Assembly: GCA_021731205.1 (NCBI GenBank)
Contig: JAKFXV010000166.1
Span: 1 to 6,598, forward strand
Direction of reading: 5' to 3'
Length of the DNA stretch: 6,598 nt
DNA from: Nocardioides sp.
GTDB taxonomy: Bacteria; Actinomycetota; Actinomycetes; Propionibacteriales; Nocardioidaceae
The notes below the pieces were generated by a model. The model saw only the letters and a list, made by a program, of their open reading frames with translations. It had not been told where the DNA came from and ran no database searches. This document shows, piece after piece, positions 1 through 5,476 of the stretch. Position 1 is the stretch's first letter. Every line of letters begins with the position of its first letter. The position numbers were made by a program, and so were the translations under genes.

Positions 1-17
1 GTCCAGGGAGGGTACCG

Positions 18-33
18 GTCCGAACAGTCGGAC
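18..33 (-). terminator. Candidate hairpin terminator after divIVA
   Basis: Perfect 6-bp stem GTCCGA/TCGGAC with tetraloop CTGT on the minus strand, about 34 bases beyond the divIVA stop. No U tract follows (CGGTACCC), so it is not a textbook Rho-independent terminator. Actinobacterial terminators often lack a U tail, and its location at the end of the last gene fits. The remaining bases 1-67 show no coding signal. Confidence 0.4.
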
Positions 34-67
34 TCAACTAGGCACGCCCCTGACGGAGCGGAGTGGA

Positions 68-859
68 TCAGCCTTCGTCTTCGCCGAGGATCGAACGAAG
101 CCGCTTCGGCGGTGCCATGCCTTCGGCGGCGGGAGAAGCCGTCTCGGAGGTGGTCTCCAAGAGCTCCAGCTGCTGCACGAAGTAGCTCTTCAGGCGGGAA
201 CGGTACTCGCGCTCGAAGGCCCGCAGGCTCTCGACCTCTGCGTTGAGCTTGTCGCGTTCGCGCTCCAGGTCCCCGAACAACTGTTGGCGACGCTCAGCGG
301 TCTCACTGTCGACCATCTGTGAGCGGGCGCGTGCGTCCGCCTCGAGGCGATCGGCCTTGCTCTTGGACTCGAACTCGAGCCGCTCTGCCTTCGTCCGGGC
401 CTCGCCGATGATCTTGTCGGCCTCGTTCTTCGCTTCTTCGACCAATTCGTCGGCGTTGCGCGTGGCGATCTCCAACAGGCGGGCAGCCGCATTGGATGCC
501 TCGGGGACGGTCTCCACCCGAATGGTCTGGACATCTGCGACGGGAACCGCGAGGGTCACGGGCGCCAACTCCGGGGCCGGTGGCTCAGGGGCCACCGCGA
601 TCGGCTCCGGCTCCGGCTCGGGCTCGGGTTCGGGCACGAAGGGCTCCGGAAGTGCTGCCGCGTAGACGTTGGTGGCAGTGTCGGTGCCCGTCTGGGCGAG
701 GGACAACTTGGCCCGCAACTCGTCGTTCTCTCGGGTGAGCCGGGCCAGTTCGGCCTCCACCTCATCGAGGAACTGGTCGACTTCACCCATGTCGTACCCC
801 TCACGGAGGCGGACAGGAGTAAAGCGCTTGTTGCTCACGTCCTCAGGCGTCAGCGGCAT
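68..859 (-). CDS. divIVA: DivIVA/Wag31 polar growth and septation scaffold
   Basis: Coiled-coil cytoskeletal protein that senses negative membrane curvature, marks poles and septa, and recruits wall-synthesis enzymes. From the ATG at 859 there are 263 residues. The DivIVA N-domain is MPLTPEDVSNKRFTPVRLREG (1-21) followed by YDMGEVDQFLDEVEAELARL, with R17 near the membrane-contact site. A short coiled coil (about 25-52) leads to a Pro/Glu-rich linker (about 53-118) with PEP repeats at about 76-86. A long charged coiled coil (about 120-240) carries the conserved EREYRSRLKSYFVQQLELLE near its end, and an acidic tail follows. A GTG at 868 adds three residues, but the family begins at MPLTP, and GGTGAGG sits just before the ATG. 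Actinobacterial DivIVA is usually essential for tip growth. The stop is TGA at 70-68. Confidence 0.96.
   Translation of the reverse strand: MPLTPEDVSNKRFTPVRLREGYDMGEVDQFLDEVEAELARLTRENDELRAKLSLAQTGTDTATNVYAAALPEPFVPEPEPEPEPEPIAVAPEPPAPELAPVTLAVPVADVQTIRVETVPEASNAAARLLEIATRNADELVEEAKNEADKIIGEARTKAERLEFESKSKADRLEADARARSQMVDSETAERRQQLFGDLERERDKLNAEVESLRAFEREYRSRLKSYFVQQLELLETTSETASPAAEGMAPPKRLRSILGEDEG
603..638. repeat. Hexanucleotide tandem repeat in the divIVA linker
   Basis: Six tandem hexamers on the plus strand (GGCTCC, GGCTCC, GGCTCG, GGCTCG, GGTTCG, GGCACG) encode the Pro-Glu-Pro-Glu run of DivIVA on the minus strand. The repeat is in frame, so gain or loss of units would change only linker length. 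Copies differ mostly at synonymous positions, suggesting an older repeat under protein selection. Confidence 0.75.
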
Positions 860-1005
860 TGACCTCACCCATTCATCAGTCGCAGGAACCTCATACGTCG
901 CTCAGAACGATAGCGCCAACATGGGTCCAGTTGTTAGCCCGGCAGGCCATGAGAATGCCCAGCGAGATGGCTGGCGGTCGGCGTTGCTAAACCCCGGTCG
1001 GGCTG
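860..1005 (-). promoter_or_regulatory. Leader between yggT and divIVA, possible promoter
   Basis: About 146 noncoding bases, the longest gap in the window. The minus strand has TTGGCG (919-914) and TATGAG (895-890) separated by 18 bases, a weak sigma-70-like pair. A TAnnnT box, TATCGT, is near 913-908. No strong terminator is seen after yggT; only a short CCC...GGG hairpin with a 4-base loop occurs at its start. The size and position suggest that divIVA has its own promoter, but the boxes are not convincing. Confidence 0.3.
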
Positions 1006-1299
1006 CTACAGCAGCGTGGCTCGGTTGACCTGAAGAGCGATGAAGGCCAACAGCAGCACGAGCAGGAAACTGATGTCGAGGGCGATCGAGCCGATCCGAA
1101 ATGGCGGAATGAACCTGCCCAGAAACTTGATCGGCGGATCGGTGATCGTGTACGTCGCCTCCAACAAGATCACGATCCACCCGCGGGGAGCCCACGATCG
1201 GGCGAACACTTGCACCCAGTCGAACACAAAGCGAACCCACAAGAAAACCAGAAAAAACCACAGTAGGCCTTCGATGATCTGGCCTGGAATCGTCGTCAT
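1006..1299 (-). CDS. yggT: YggT family (YlmG) small membrane protein
   Basis: A 97-residue integral membrane protein of the YggT family (Pfam PF02325). Two hydrophobic segments are visible, about 8-32 (rich in Leu, Phe, Trp) and about 72-91 (IALDISFLLVLLLAFIALQV). The linking region holds the family motifs TDPPIKFLGRFIPPFRIGSIALDIS (53-77, with conserved Pro pairs and the Leu-Asp-Ile-Ser). The molecular role is unknown; in plants and cyanobacteria YlmG proteins have been linked to nucleoid or plastid division, and the gene commonly sits between sepF and divIVA. The ATG at 1299 starts 5 bases after the sepF stop, and a short SD (AGGA) lies at the end of sepF. Function here is inferred only from location: a membrane component of the division/growth machinery. 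Confidence 0.93.
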   Translation of the reverse strand: MTTIPGQIIEGLLWFFLVFLWVRFVFDWVQVFARSWAPRGWIVILLEATYTITDPPIKFLGRFIPPFRIGSIALDISFLLVLLLAFIALQVNRATLL

Positions 1300-1304
1300 C
1301 GGTC

Positions 1305-1790
1305 CTAACTCTGGTTGAAGAAGCCGCCTTCGACGATGCGTTGCTTGTCTTCGGCGGCGACATGGACGTTCGGGGGTGACAGCAAGAACACCTTGGCGGT
1401 AACGCGCTCAATAGTGCCACGCTGGGCAAACACCAGCCCCGCTGCGAAGTCCACCAGGCGCTTTGCGTCGCCGTCGTCCATCTCGCCGAGGTTCATGATC
1501 ACGGGCGTTCCGTCGCGGAAGTTCTCGCCGACGACGCGGGCCTCGTTGTAGGTGCGCGGATGCAGCGTCGTGATGCGAGACAGCTCGGCCACGGTGCCGA
1601 CCGCAGCGACCCTCCTGCGCTCCGACAGATCGGACACCGAAGCGGTCCCGGATCGAGCCGGGGCGCGCGCCGCAATCACGTCTGACTCACGCAGTTGTTG
1701 GCTGTCGTACTCGCCGTCGTAGTCGTCGTACCGTCCGGTGTCCTCGACCAGGCCGAGGTACTCGCCGATCCTGCGCATCGCGCCGCTCAT
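1305..1790 (-). CDS. sepF: Cell division protein SepF
   Basis: SepF binds membrane by an N-terminal amphipathic helix and binds the FtsZ C-terminal tail, anchoring the Z ring. In actinobacteria it replaces FtsA/ZipA. The 161-residue protein has the N-terminal helix [15 protein letters not shown] (1-15), an acidic Tyr/Asp-rich linker (about 16-60, [11 protein letters not shown]), and the DUF552/SepF core (about 72-155). The core shows [29 protein letters not shown], then [23 protein letters not shown] and FLLSPPNV. The C-terminus GGFFNQS is typical. The start is ATG at 1790, with AAGG 8 bases upstream; the Met at residue 5 would cut the membrane helix, so I prefer 1790. yggT begins 5 bases after its stop, so the two are surely cotranscribed. 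Confidence 0.97.
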   Translation of the reverse strand: MSGAMRRIGEYLGLVEDTGRYDDYDGEYDSQQLRESDVIAARAPARSGTASVSDLSERRRVAAVGTVAELSRITTLHPRTYNEARVVGENFRDGTPVIMNLGEMDDGDAKRLVDFAAGLVFAQRGTIERVTAKVFLLSPPNVHVAAEDKQRIVEGGFFNQS

Positions 1791-1840
1791 GAGCCCCGCC
1801 TTCCCTGAAGACCGCCATCTGCAGGCTGCCTTCTGCTAAG

Positions 1841-1857
1841 CCGGCTCGATCAGCCGG
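1841..1857 (-). other. Small stem-loop between yggS and sepF
   Basis: CCGGCT/AGCCGG, a perfect 6-bp stem around a 5-base loop, lies in the 100-base gap between the yggS stop (1891) and the sepF start (1790). No U tract follows. It may be an mRNA processing or attenuation structure, or chance. No convincing promoter boxes are visible in this gap. Confidence 0.3.
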
Positions 1858-1890
1858 ATGGTGCCCGAGGGACACCAGTTGCTCGTGAGA

Positions 1891-2613
1891 CTACTCGAAT
1901 CGGGGTCTCTCACCGAGCACCGCGCGTCCTACTCGTACGTGTGTCGCGCCGGCCTGAATCGCTGCTTCGAGGTCCGCACTCATGCCCGCCGAGAGCCAGT
2001 CGGCCCCCGGATATGCCCGCATCACCTGGGCGTGCAGTTGGCGCAGTTGCGCGAAGGCGACCGGAGCTGGGGCACCCAGCGGCGCGACCGCCATCAGCCC
2101 GACCAGCCGCAGTTCGGGAGCCCGGCTCACGGCGTCGACGAGACCGTCGAGCATCGCGCGTGGCACACCCGAGCGACCGCCCATGGCTTCGGGGTCGTCG
2201 AGGCTGACCTGGACGAAGCATTCCAGTTGCTCTCGACCTGCAGAGCCGACGGCAGCGGCCAAGGCGGGGACGAGCTTGTGTCGGTCGACCGACTGCACAA
2301 CATCGCAGTACGTCGCAACCGAGGCCGCCTTGTTGCTTTGGAGCGCGCCGACGAAGTGCCAACGGAGGCCCAGCTCACCGCACTCGGCACGCTTGTGCAT
2401 GGCCTCCGGGTGTCTGTTCTCGCCCACGTCCGTGACGCCGAGCTCGGCCAGGATCTGGACATCGGACGCCGGGAAGTTCTTGGTGATCACGACCAGGGTG
2501 ACCTCGGACGCCGCCCGATCGGCGTGTTCGCAGGCCCGGGCGATGCGGGAACGCACTGCCGCCAGATTCGCTGCGAGAACGGCTCGCCGGTCCTGGGCTG
2601 CCCGGTCGTTCAC
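1891..2613 (-). CDS. yggS: PLP homeostasis protein YggS/YlmE (YBL036C/PROSC family)
   Basis: Cytosolic pyridoxal-phosphate carrier of the alanine-racemase-like TIM-barrel fold. Family members have little or no racemase activity but keep PLP and amino-acid pools balanced. The 240 residues show the PLP lysine K45 in VVITKNFPASDVQ, then GENRHPEA (64-71), WHFVGALQSNKA (85-96), SVDRHKL, and the phosphate-binding end LSAGMSADLEAAIQAGATHVRVG...GER. The usual HFIGxLQSNK motif is kept. The frame stays open upstream of 2613, but that part lies inside pgeF and has no family similarity. The GTG at 2613 overlaps the pgeF stop as GTGA and has GGGGGG (2625-2620) 6 bases before it, so it is the start. The position beside pgeF and sepF matches ylmD-ylmE-sepF in Gram-positives. 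Confidence 0.95.
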   Translation of the reverse strand: MNDRAAQDRRAVLAANLAAVRSRIARACEHADRAASEVTLVVITKNFPASDVQILAELGVTDVGENRHPEAMHKRAECGELGLRWHFVGALQSNKAASVATYCDVVQSVDRHKLVPALAAAVGSAGREQLECFVQVSLDDPEAMGGRSGVPRAMLDGLVDAVSRAPELRLVGLMAVAPLGAPAPVAFAQLRQLHAQVMRAYPGADWLSAGMSADLEAAIQAGATHVRVGRAVLGERPRFE

Positions 2614-3332
2614 GTTGGTCCCCCCGCCACCGACGTCGTCATCCCCGGTTCGGTCATCCAGATCACCCCGGCCATCCGACCCGCGCGGTCGCCATCGCGC
2701 CGGTAGCTCGGCCAGGTGGAGTCCTCGAAGGTGCAGCCATGGACTCGTTCGACTCGGCAGCCTCCGGCACTGAGCTGCTGGGCGACGCCGGCCCCCAGGT
2801 CGATCGACGCGGTGCCCCAGCGAGTCTCGGCCCAACTCTGTGGGGCCACCTCAGAGACCTCCTCCCGAAGTTGCGGGGGCACTTCGTAGCACCCCGGGCA
2901 GATGTGCGGGCCGATCCAGGCCACCAGGTCACCAGCGCCCAACTCGTGCAGCCGCTCCAGCGTCCGGACCACGACACCGCTCAGGAGCCCCCGGCGGCCG
3001 GCGTGCACGGCCGCCACGACTCCGACCGTCGGATCGGCGATGAGCACTGGCACGCAGTCCGCGACACGGACGAGGAGCGCCCGACCGGCCTGGCGGGTGA
3101 CCAAGCCGTCCGCCACCGGAGTGGTGGCTTCGCCCGCGATCACCCTCACCTCATCACCGTGCACCTGGACCATGCGGGTGAGCCTCGCGCCGCAGCTGTC
3201 CTCGAGCGCCGCGAGATCGGCGTCGCGGGCCGCACCGGTCTCGGCGAGATCGAGGGTGCGGCTGGTGAAACCGAACTCGAAACTGCCACCCCCGACTCGG
3301 GGATGAGTGGCGCGGTAGGCGAAGGCGTTCAT
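2610..3332 (-). CDS. pgeF: PgeF/YlmD (YfiH, LACC1-type) peptidoglycan-fidelity protein
   Basis: Member of the YfiH/LACC1 superfamily, often annotated polyphenol oxidase or multicopper laccase. Family members act as purine nucleoside phosphorylase/adenosine deaminase, and E. coli YfiH (PgeF) helps keep wrong residues out of the peptidoglycan stem peptide. Numbering from the ATG at 3332 (240 residues), the three metal ligands are visible: His58 in QVHG, Cys93 in VADCVPV and His110 in AVHAGRRG. ADGLV (about 74-78) and WIGPHICPGCYEV fit the family too. The Trp of the common HAGWRG is Arg here, which I believe is usual in actinobacterial relatives. Start is uncertain: an in-frame GTG at 3335 lies 8 bases after AAGG (3347-3344), the ATG lies 11 bases after it, and a GTG at 3356 has no SD. 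The end overlaps yggS by 4 bases. Confidence 0.92.
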   Translation of the reverse strand: MNAFAYRATHPRVGGGSFEFGFTSRTLDLAETGAARDADLAALEDSCGARLTRMVQVHGDEVRVIAGEATTPVADGLVTRQAGRALLVRVADCVPVLIADPTVGVVAAVHAGRRGLLSGVVVRTLERLHELGAGDLVAWIGPHICPGCYEVPPQLREEVSEVAPQSWAETRWGTASIDLGAGVAQQLSAGGCRVERVHGCTFEDSTWPSYRRDGDRAGRMAGVIWMTEPGMTTSVAGGPT

Positions 3333-3390
3333 CACACCGCGAACCTTAGGTCGCACCGCACCGCGTGGCAGGCCGAAGCGACGCGCTGGG

Positions 3391-4545
3391 CTACTTCAAG
3401 AAGTCGGGCACGTCGAGGTCGTCCTCGCCGAGACCCAGGGCGGCCGCGCCCACGGACACCGGCGCGCGGGTCTCATCGGAGTCGCAACCGATCGACTCCT
3501 CGCTGGCCTCGGCGGGTGCTGTCGTAGGTTCGGTCGCTTGCACGTGGCGGGCCACCACCGGCTTCTTGCGCAGGCCACCGGTCTCTTCTCGACGTTTCGG
3601 CTGCCCACCGTCGAATCCCGCCGCGATGACGGTGACGCGAACCTCGTCGCCCAACGCGTCGTCGATGGTCGCTCCGAAGATGATGTTGGCGTCGGGGTGG
3701 GCCGCCTCCGCCACCAGGGCGGCGGCTTCGTTGATCTCGAAGAGCCCGAGGTCGGAACCGCCCGCGATCGAGAGCAGCACGCCGTGCGCTCCGTCGATGG
3801 ATGCCTCCAGTAGCGGGCTGGAAACGGCCATCTCGGCCGCCGTCACCGAACGGTCCTCGCCTCGAGCCGAACCAATGCCCATCAGGGCCGATCCGGCGTT
3901 CGCCATGACGGACTTCACGTCGGCGAAGTCGAGATTGATCAGCCCGGGAGTGGTGATCAGGTCGGTGATCCCCGAAACCCCTTGCAACAACACCTGGTCG
4001 GCCTGCTTGAACGCATCGAGCACCGAGACGCTGCGATCGCTGATCGACAGGAGCCGATCGTTGGGGATCACGATCAACGTGTCGACCTCTTCGCGCAGGG
4101 CCGCGATGCCCTCTTCGGCGGACGTGGCGCGTCGGCGGCCTTCGAACGCGAACGGCCGGGTGACGACCCCGATCGTGAGCGCGCCCAGGGATCGCGCGAT
4201 CCTGGCGACGACAGGAGCGCCTCCGGTGCCGGTGCCGCCGCCTTCGCCGGCAGTGACGAAGACCATGTCGGCACCCTTCATCACCTCTTCGATCTCCTCG
4301 GCGTGGTCGTCTGCGGCTCGCCGACCGACCGTGGGGTCGGCTCCGGCACCCAGCCCCCGGGTGAGCTCGCGTCCGATGTCGAGCTTGACGTCCGCATCAC
4401 TCATGAGCAGTGCCTGCGCGTCGGTGTTGATAGCGATGAACTCGACGCCCTTCAGCCCGACATCGATCATCCGGTTGACGGCGTTGACACCGCCACCACC
4501 GATGCCCACGACCTTGATGATGGCCAGATAGTTCTGTGCTGCCAC
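3391..4545 (-). CDS. ftsZ: Cell division GTPase FtsZ
   Basis: Tubulin homologue that polymerises with GTP into the cytokinetic Z ring at the inner face of the membrane. The 384-residue protein has the expected parts in order: [16 protein letters not shown] (11-26), the GLGAGADP loop (64-71), the tubulin signature [15 protein letters not shown] (100-114) and the T7 synergy loop NLDFADVK (204-211), whose D206 and D209 complete the active site of the next subunit. A variable linker runs from about 318 to 374, and the C-terminal tail [10 protein letters not shown] (375-384) is the docking site for SepF and other partners. All catalytic positions look intact. T72 after GADP is a position where Glu is more usual. 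The linker holds one Cys (GCDSDE), mildly unusual. The start is GTG with SD GAAAGG. ftsA is absent, so SepF, encoded downstream, is the likely membrane anchor. Confidence 0.99.
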   Translation of the reverse strand: MAAQNYLAIIKVVGIGGGGVNAVNRMIDVGLKGVEFIAINTDAQALLMSDADVKLDIGRELTRGLGAGADPTVGRRAADDHAEEIEEVMKGADMVFVTAGEGGGTGTGGAPVVARIARSLGALTIGVVTRPFAFEGRRRATSAEEGIAALREEVDTLIVIPNDRLLSISDRSVSVLDAFKQADQVLLQGVSGITDLITTPGLINLDFADVKSVMANAGSALMGIGSARGEDRSVTAAEMAVSSPLLEASIDGAHGVLLSIAGGSDLGLFEINEAAALVAEAAHPDANIIFGATIDDALGDEVRVTVIAAGFDGGQPKRREETGGLRKKPVVARHVQATEPTTAPAEASEESIGCDSDETRAPVSVGAAALGLGEDDLDVPDFLK

Positions 4546-4552
4546 GACGCGG

Positions 4553-4558
4553 CCTTTC
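4553..4558 (-). promoter_or_regulatory. Shine-Dalgarno of ftsZ
   Basis: GAAAGG on the minus strand, 7 bases before the GTG at 4545. It supports that GTG as the real start, since no ATG exists at that point. Confidence 0.7.
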
Positions 4559-4564
4559 GCTCGA

Positions 4565-4606
4565 GTAACCGTAACCGTCAGCCTGAGGGTTATAGTTATG
4601 TCAACC
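4565..4606 (-). promoter_or_regulatory. Putative ftsZ promoter / operator region
   Basis: This is an AT-rich island in otherwise GC-rich DNA. On the minus strand it holds a perfect TTGACA (4604-4599) and, inside the same stretch, TATAAC (4594-4589), which resembles an actinobacterial -10. A dyad GGTT...AACC spans 4606-4588, and a direct repeat GGTTACGGTTAC lies at 4576-4565. If TATAAC is the -10, the start would be near 4583 with a leader of about 38 bases. If TTGACA is the -35, the box 17 bases on (CTGACG) is a poor -10, so the two elements may not belong to one promoter. The TTGACA could instead be part of an operator. Position and composition make a regulatory role likely; exact boxes are inferred. 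Confidence 0.5.
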
Positions 4607-4641
4607 TCTTTGTGCGTCCGACGTTAGGCATTGACCCGAGG

Positions 4642-4685
4642 CGCGTGGTGGCGACACGCGGGCAGCGGGTCAGAATTCGCGACCC
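4642..4685 (-). other. Two small hairpins between ftsQ and ftsZ
   Basis: Directly after the ftsQ stop, the minus strand can form GGGTC/GACCC with a 9-base loop (4685-4667). A second hairpin, CGCGTG/CACGCG, has a 7-base loop (4660-4642). Neither has a U tract, so they are not classical intrinsic terminators. They lie upstream of the putative ftsZ promoter and could reduce read-through or shape the ftsQ mRNA 3' end. Stems this short arise by chance in GC-rich DNA, so confidence is low. Confidence 0.3.
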
Positions 4686-5476
4686 TAGCGACGGTACGTC
4701 GGCAATCCCGGGACCGAGACGTCGTAACTCCGGGCTCGGGTGGCCAAGAGGCTCTCGAGGACCCGCGCCTTGTCGGCCGACTCCTCCGCACTCCCCCACA
4801 ACACGACGCGACCGTCGCGCAGCTGCAAGGAGATCCGGTCGATGCTCTCGACGCTGACATGACCGACCTTGCGCTGGAGGGCCGTGGGCAGCGACGTCAC
4901 GACCCTTCCGGCCTCCCGCAGAGTGTCGGTGTCCACCTCTTGGTCTGTGCGGATCTCGGGGAGGCCCTTCGGGGCCTTGGCGTAGTCGCGGAACGCGACA
5001 CCGGAGGCGTCCATCCCGCGGATCCGGCCGCCCAGCTCGACGGTGGCAACCACCTGTCGTTCGTTCACCCTGATCAACAGCTGATCGGGCCAGACTCTGG
5101 TCACCTCTGCGCTTCGCACTGCCGCGAGTGACTCGACCCGCGCTTCGATCGCTTCGGTGTCCACTCGCACGAGCGGCTCGCCCATCGGTGCGCCGCCGGC
5201 CGTCAGCGCCGCTTGCCGGACGGCGTCGCGAGGCAGGAGGTCCACACCCTCCACCTGGATCGTCGAGACCGACAGCAACTCTGAGTGGTAGACCGTCCAG
5301 ACCGCGCCGCCGAGTGCCACAGCGGCCAGCGCCACGGCCAGCACGATCCGCCAGAGGTGCCACCTGCGACGCCACTGCCGACGCAGGAACCGGCGCCTGG
5401 TGCGGTTGTCAGCACGATCCGGGGACGGCGAATCGACCTCGCGAGGGAGCCCGCCACGACGCAGCAGGCTAGCCAC
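4685..5476 (-). CDS. ftsQ: Cell division protein FtsQ (DivIB family)
   Basis: Single-pass membrane protein of the divisome; with FtsB and FtsL it regulates the septal synthase FtsW-FtsI. The 263 residues show a basic cytoplasmic tail rich in Arg (about 1-43), one transmembrane helix (about 44-63, IVLAVALAAVALGGAVWTVY), then an extracytoplasmic POTRA domain (about 68-138). The POTRA part starts at LLSVSTIQVEGV and ends with the family motif VTRVWPDQLLIRVNER (125-140). The FtsQ/DivIB beta domain follows to the end. The start is GTG at 5476, chosen because GGAGGAG sits exactly 7 bases upstream and the frame gives a normal N-terminus. It overlaps the murC end by 8 bases. The gene directly after is ftsZ, with no ftsA between, as in actinobacteria. 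Sequence conservation of FtsQ is low, so the call rests on topology, the POTRA motif and position together. Confidence 0.94.
   Translation of the reverse strand: MASLLRRGGLPREVDSPSPDRADNRTRRRFLRRQWRRRWHLWRIVLAVALAAVALGGAVWTVYHSELLSVSTIQVEGVDLLPRDAVRQAALTAGGAPMGEPLVRVDTEAIEARVESLAAVRSAEVTRVWPDQLLIRVNERQVVATVELGGRIRGMDASGVAFRDYAKAPKGLPEIRTDQEVDTDTLREAGRVVTSLPTALQRKVGHVSVESIDRISLQLRDGRVVLWGSAEESADKARVLESLLATRARSYDVSVPGLPTYRR

Noticed and set aside
1..67. Possible tRNA-like fold near the left edge
   Set aside because: Only one hairpin forms; no T-loop, anticodon arm or acceptor stem can be assembled.
902..1429. Minus-strand open frame across yggT and the sepF end
   Set aside because: Composition and lack of motifs mark it as a shadow; yggT and sepF explain the region.
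1858..2706. Plus-strand open frames opposite yggS and the pgeF end
   Set aside because: Low-complexity Arg/Ala-rich products, no SD, no family motif; shadows of yggS codon structure.
2614..2835. N-terminal extension of YggS by 74 residues
   Set aside because: It lies entirely within pgeF in another frame, is Arg/Gly-rich and lacks family similarity; the coupled GTG at 2613 has a good SD.
3365..4531. Long plus-strand open frame opposite ftsZ (388 codons)
   Set aside because: The translation is Ser/Ala/Arg-rich with no recognisable domain, and it mirrors a highly conserved ftsZ. Long antisense open frames are expected in high-GC DNA.
4596..5375. Second minus-strand open frame overlapping ftsQ
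   Set aside because: Arg/Gly-rich with no motif; the competing frame gives a transmembrane helix, POTRA domain and strong SD.
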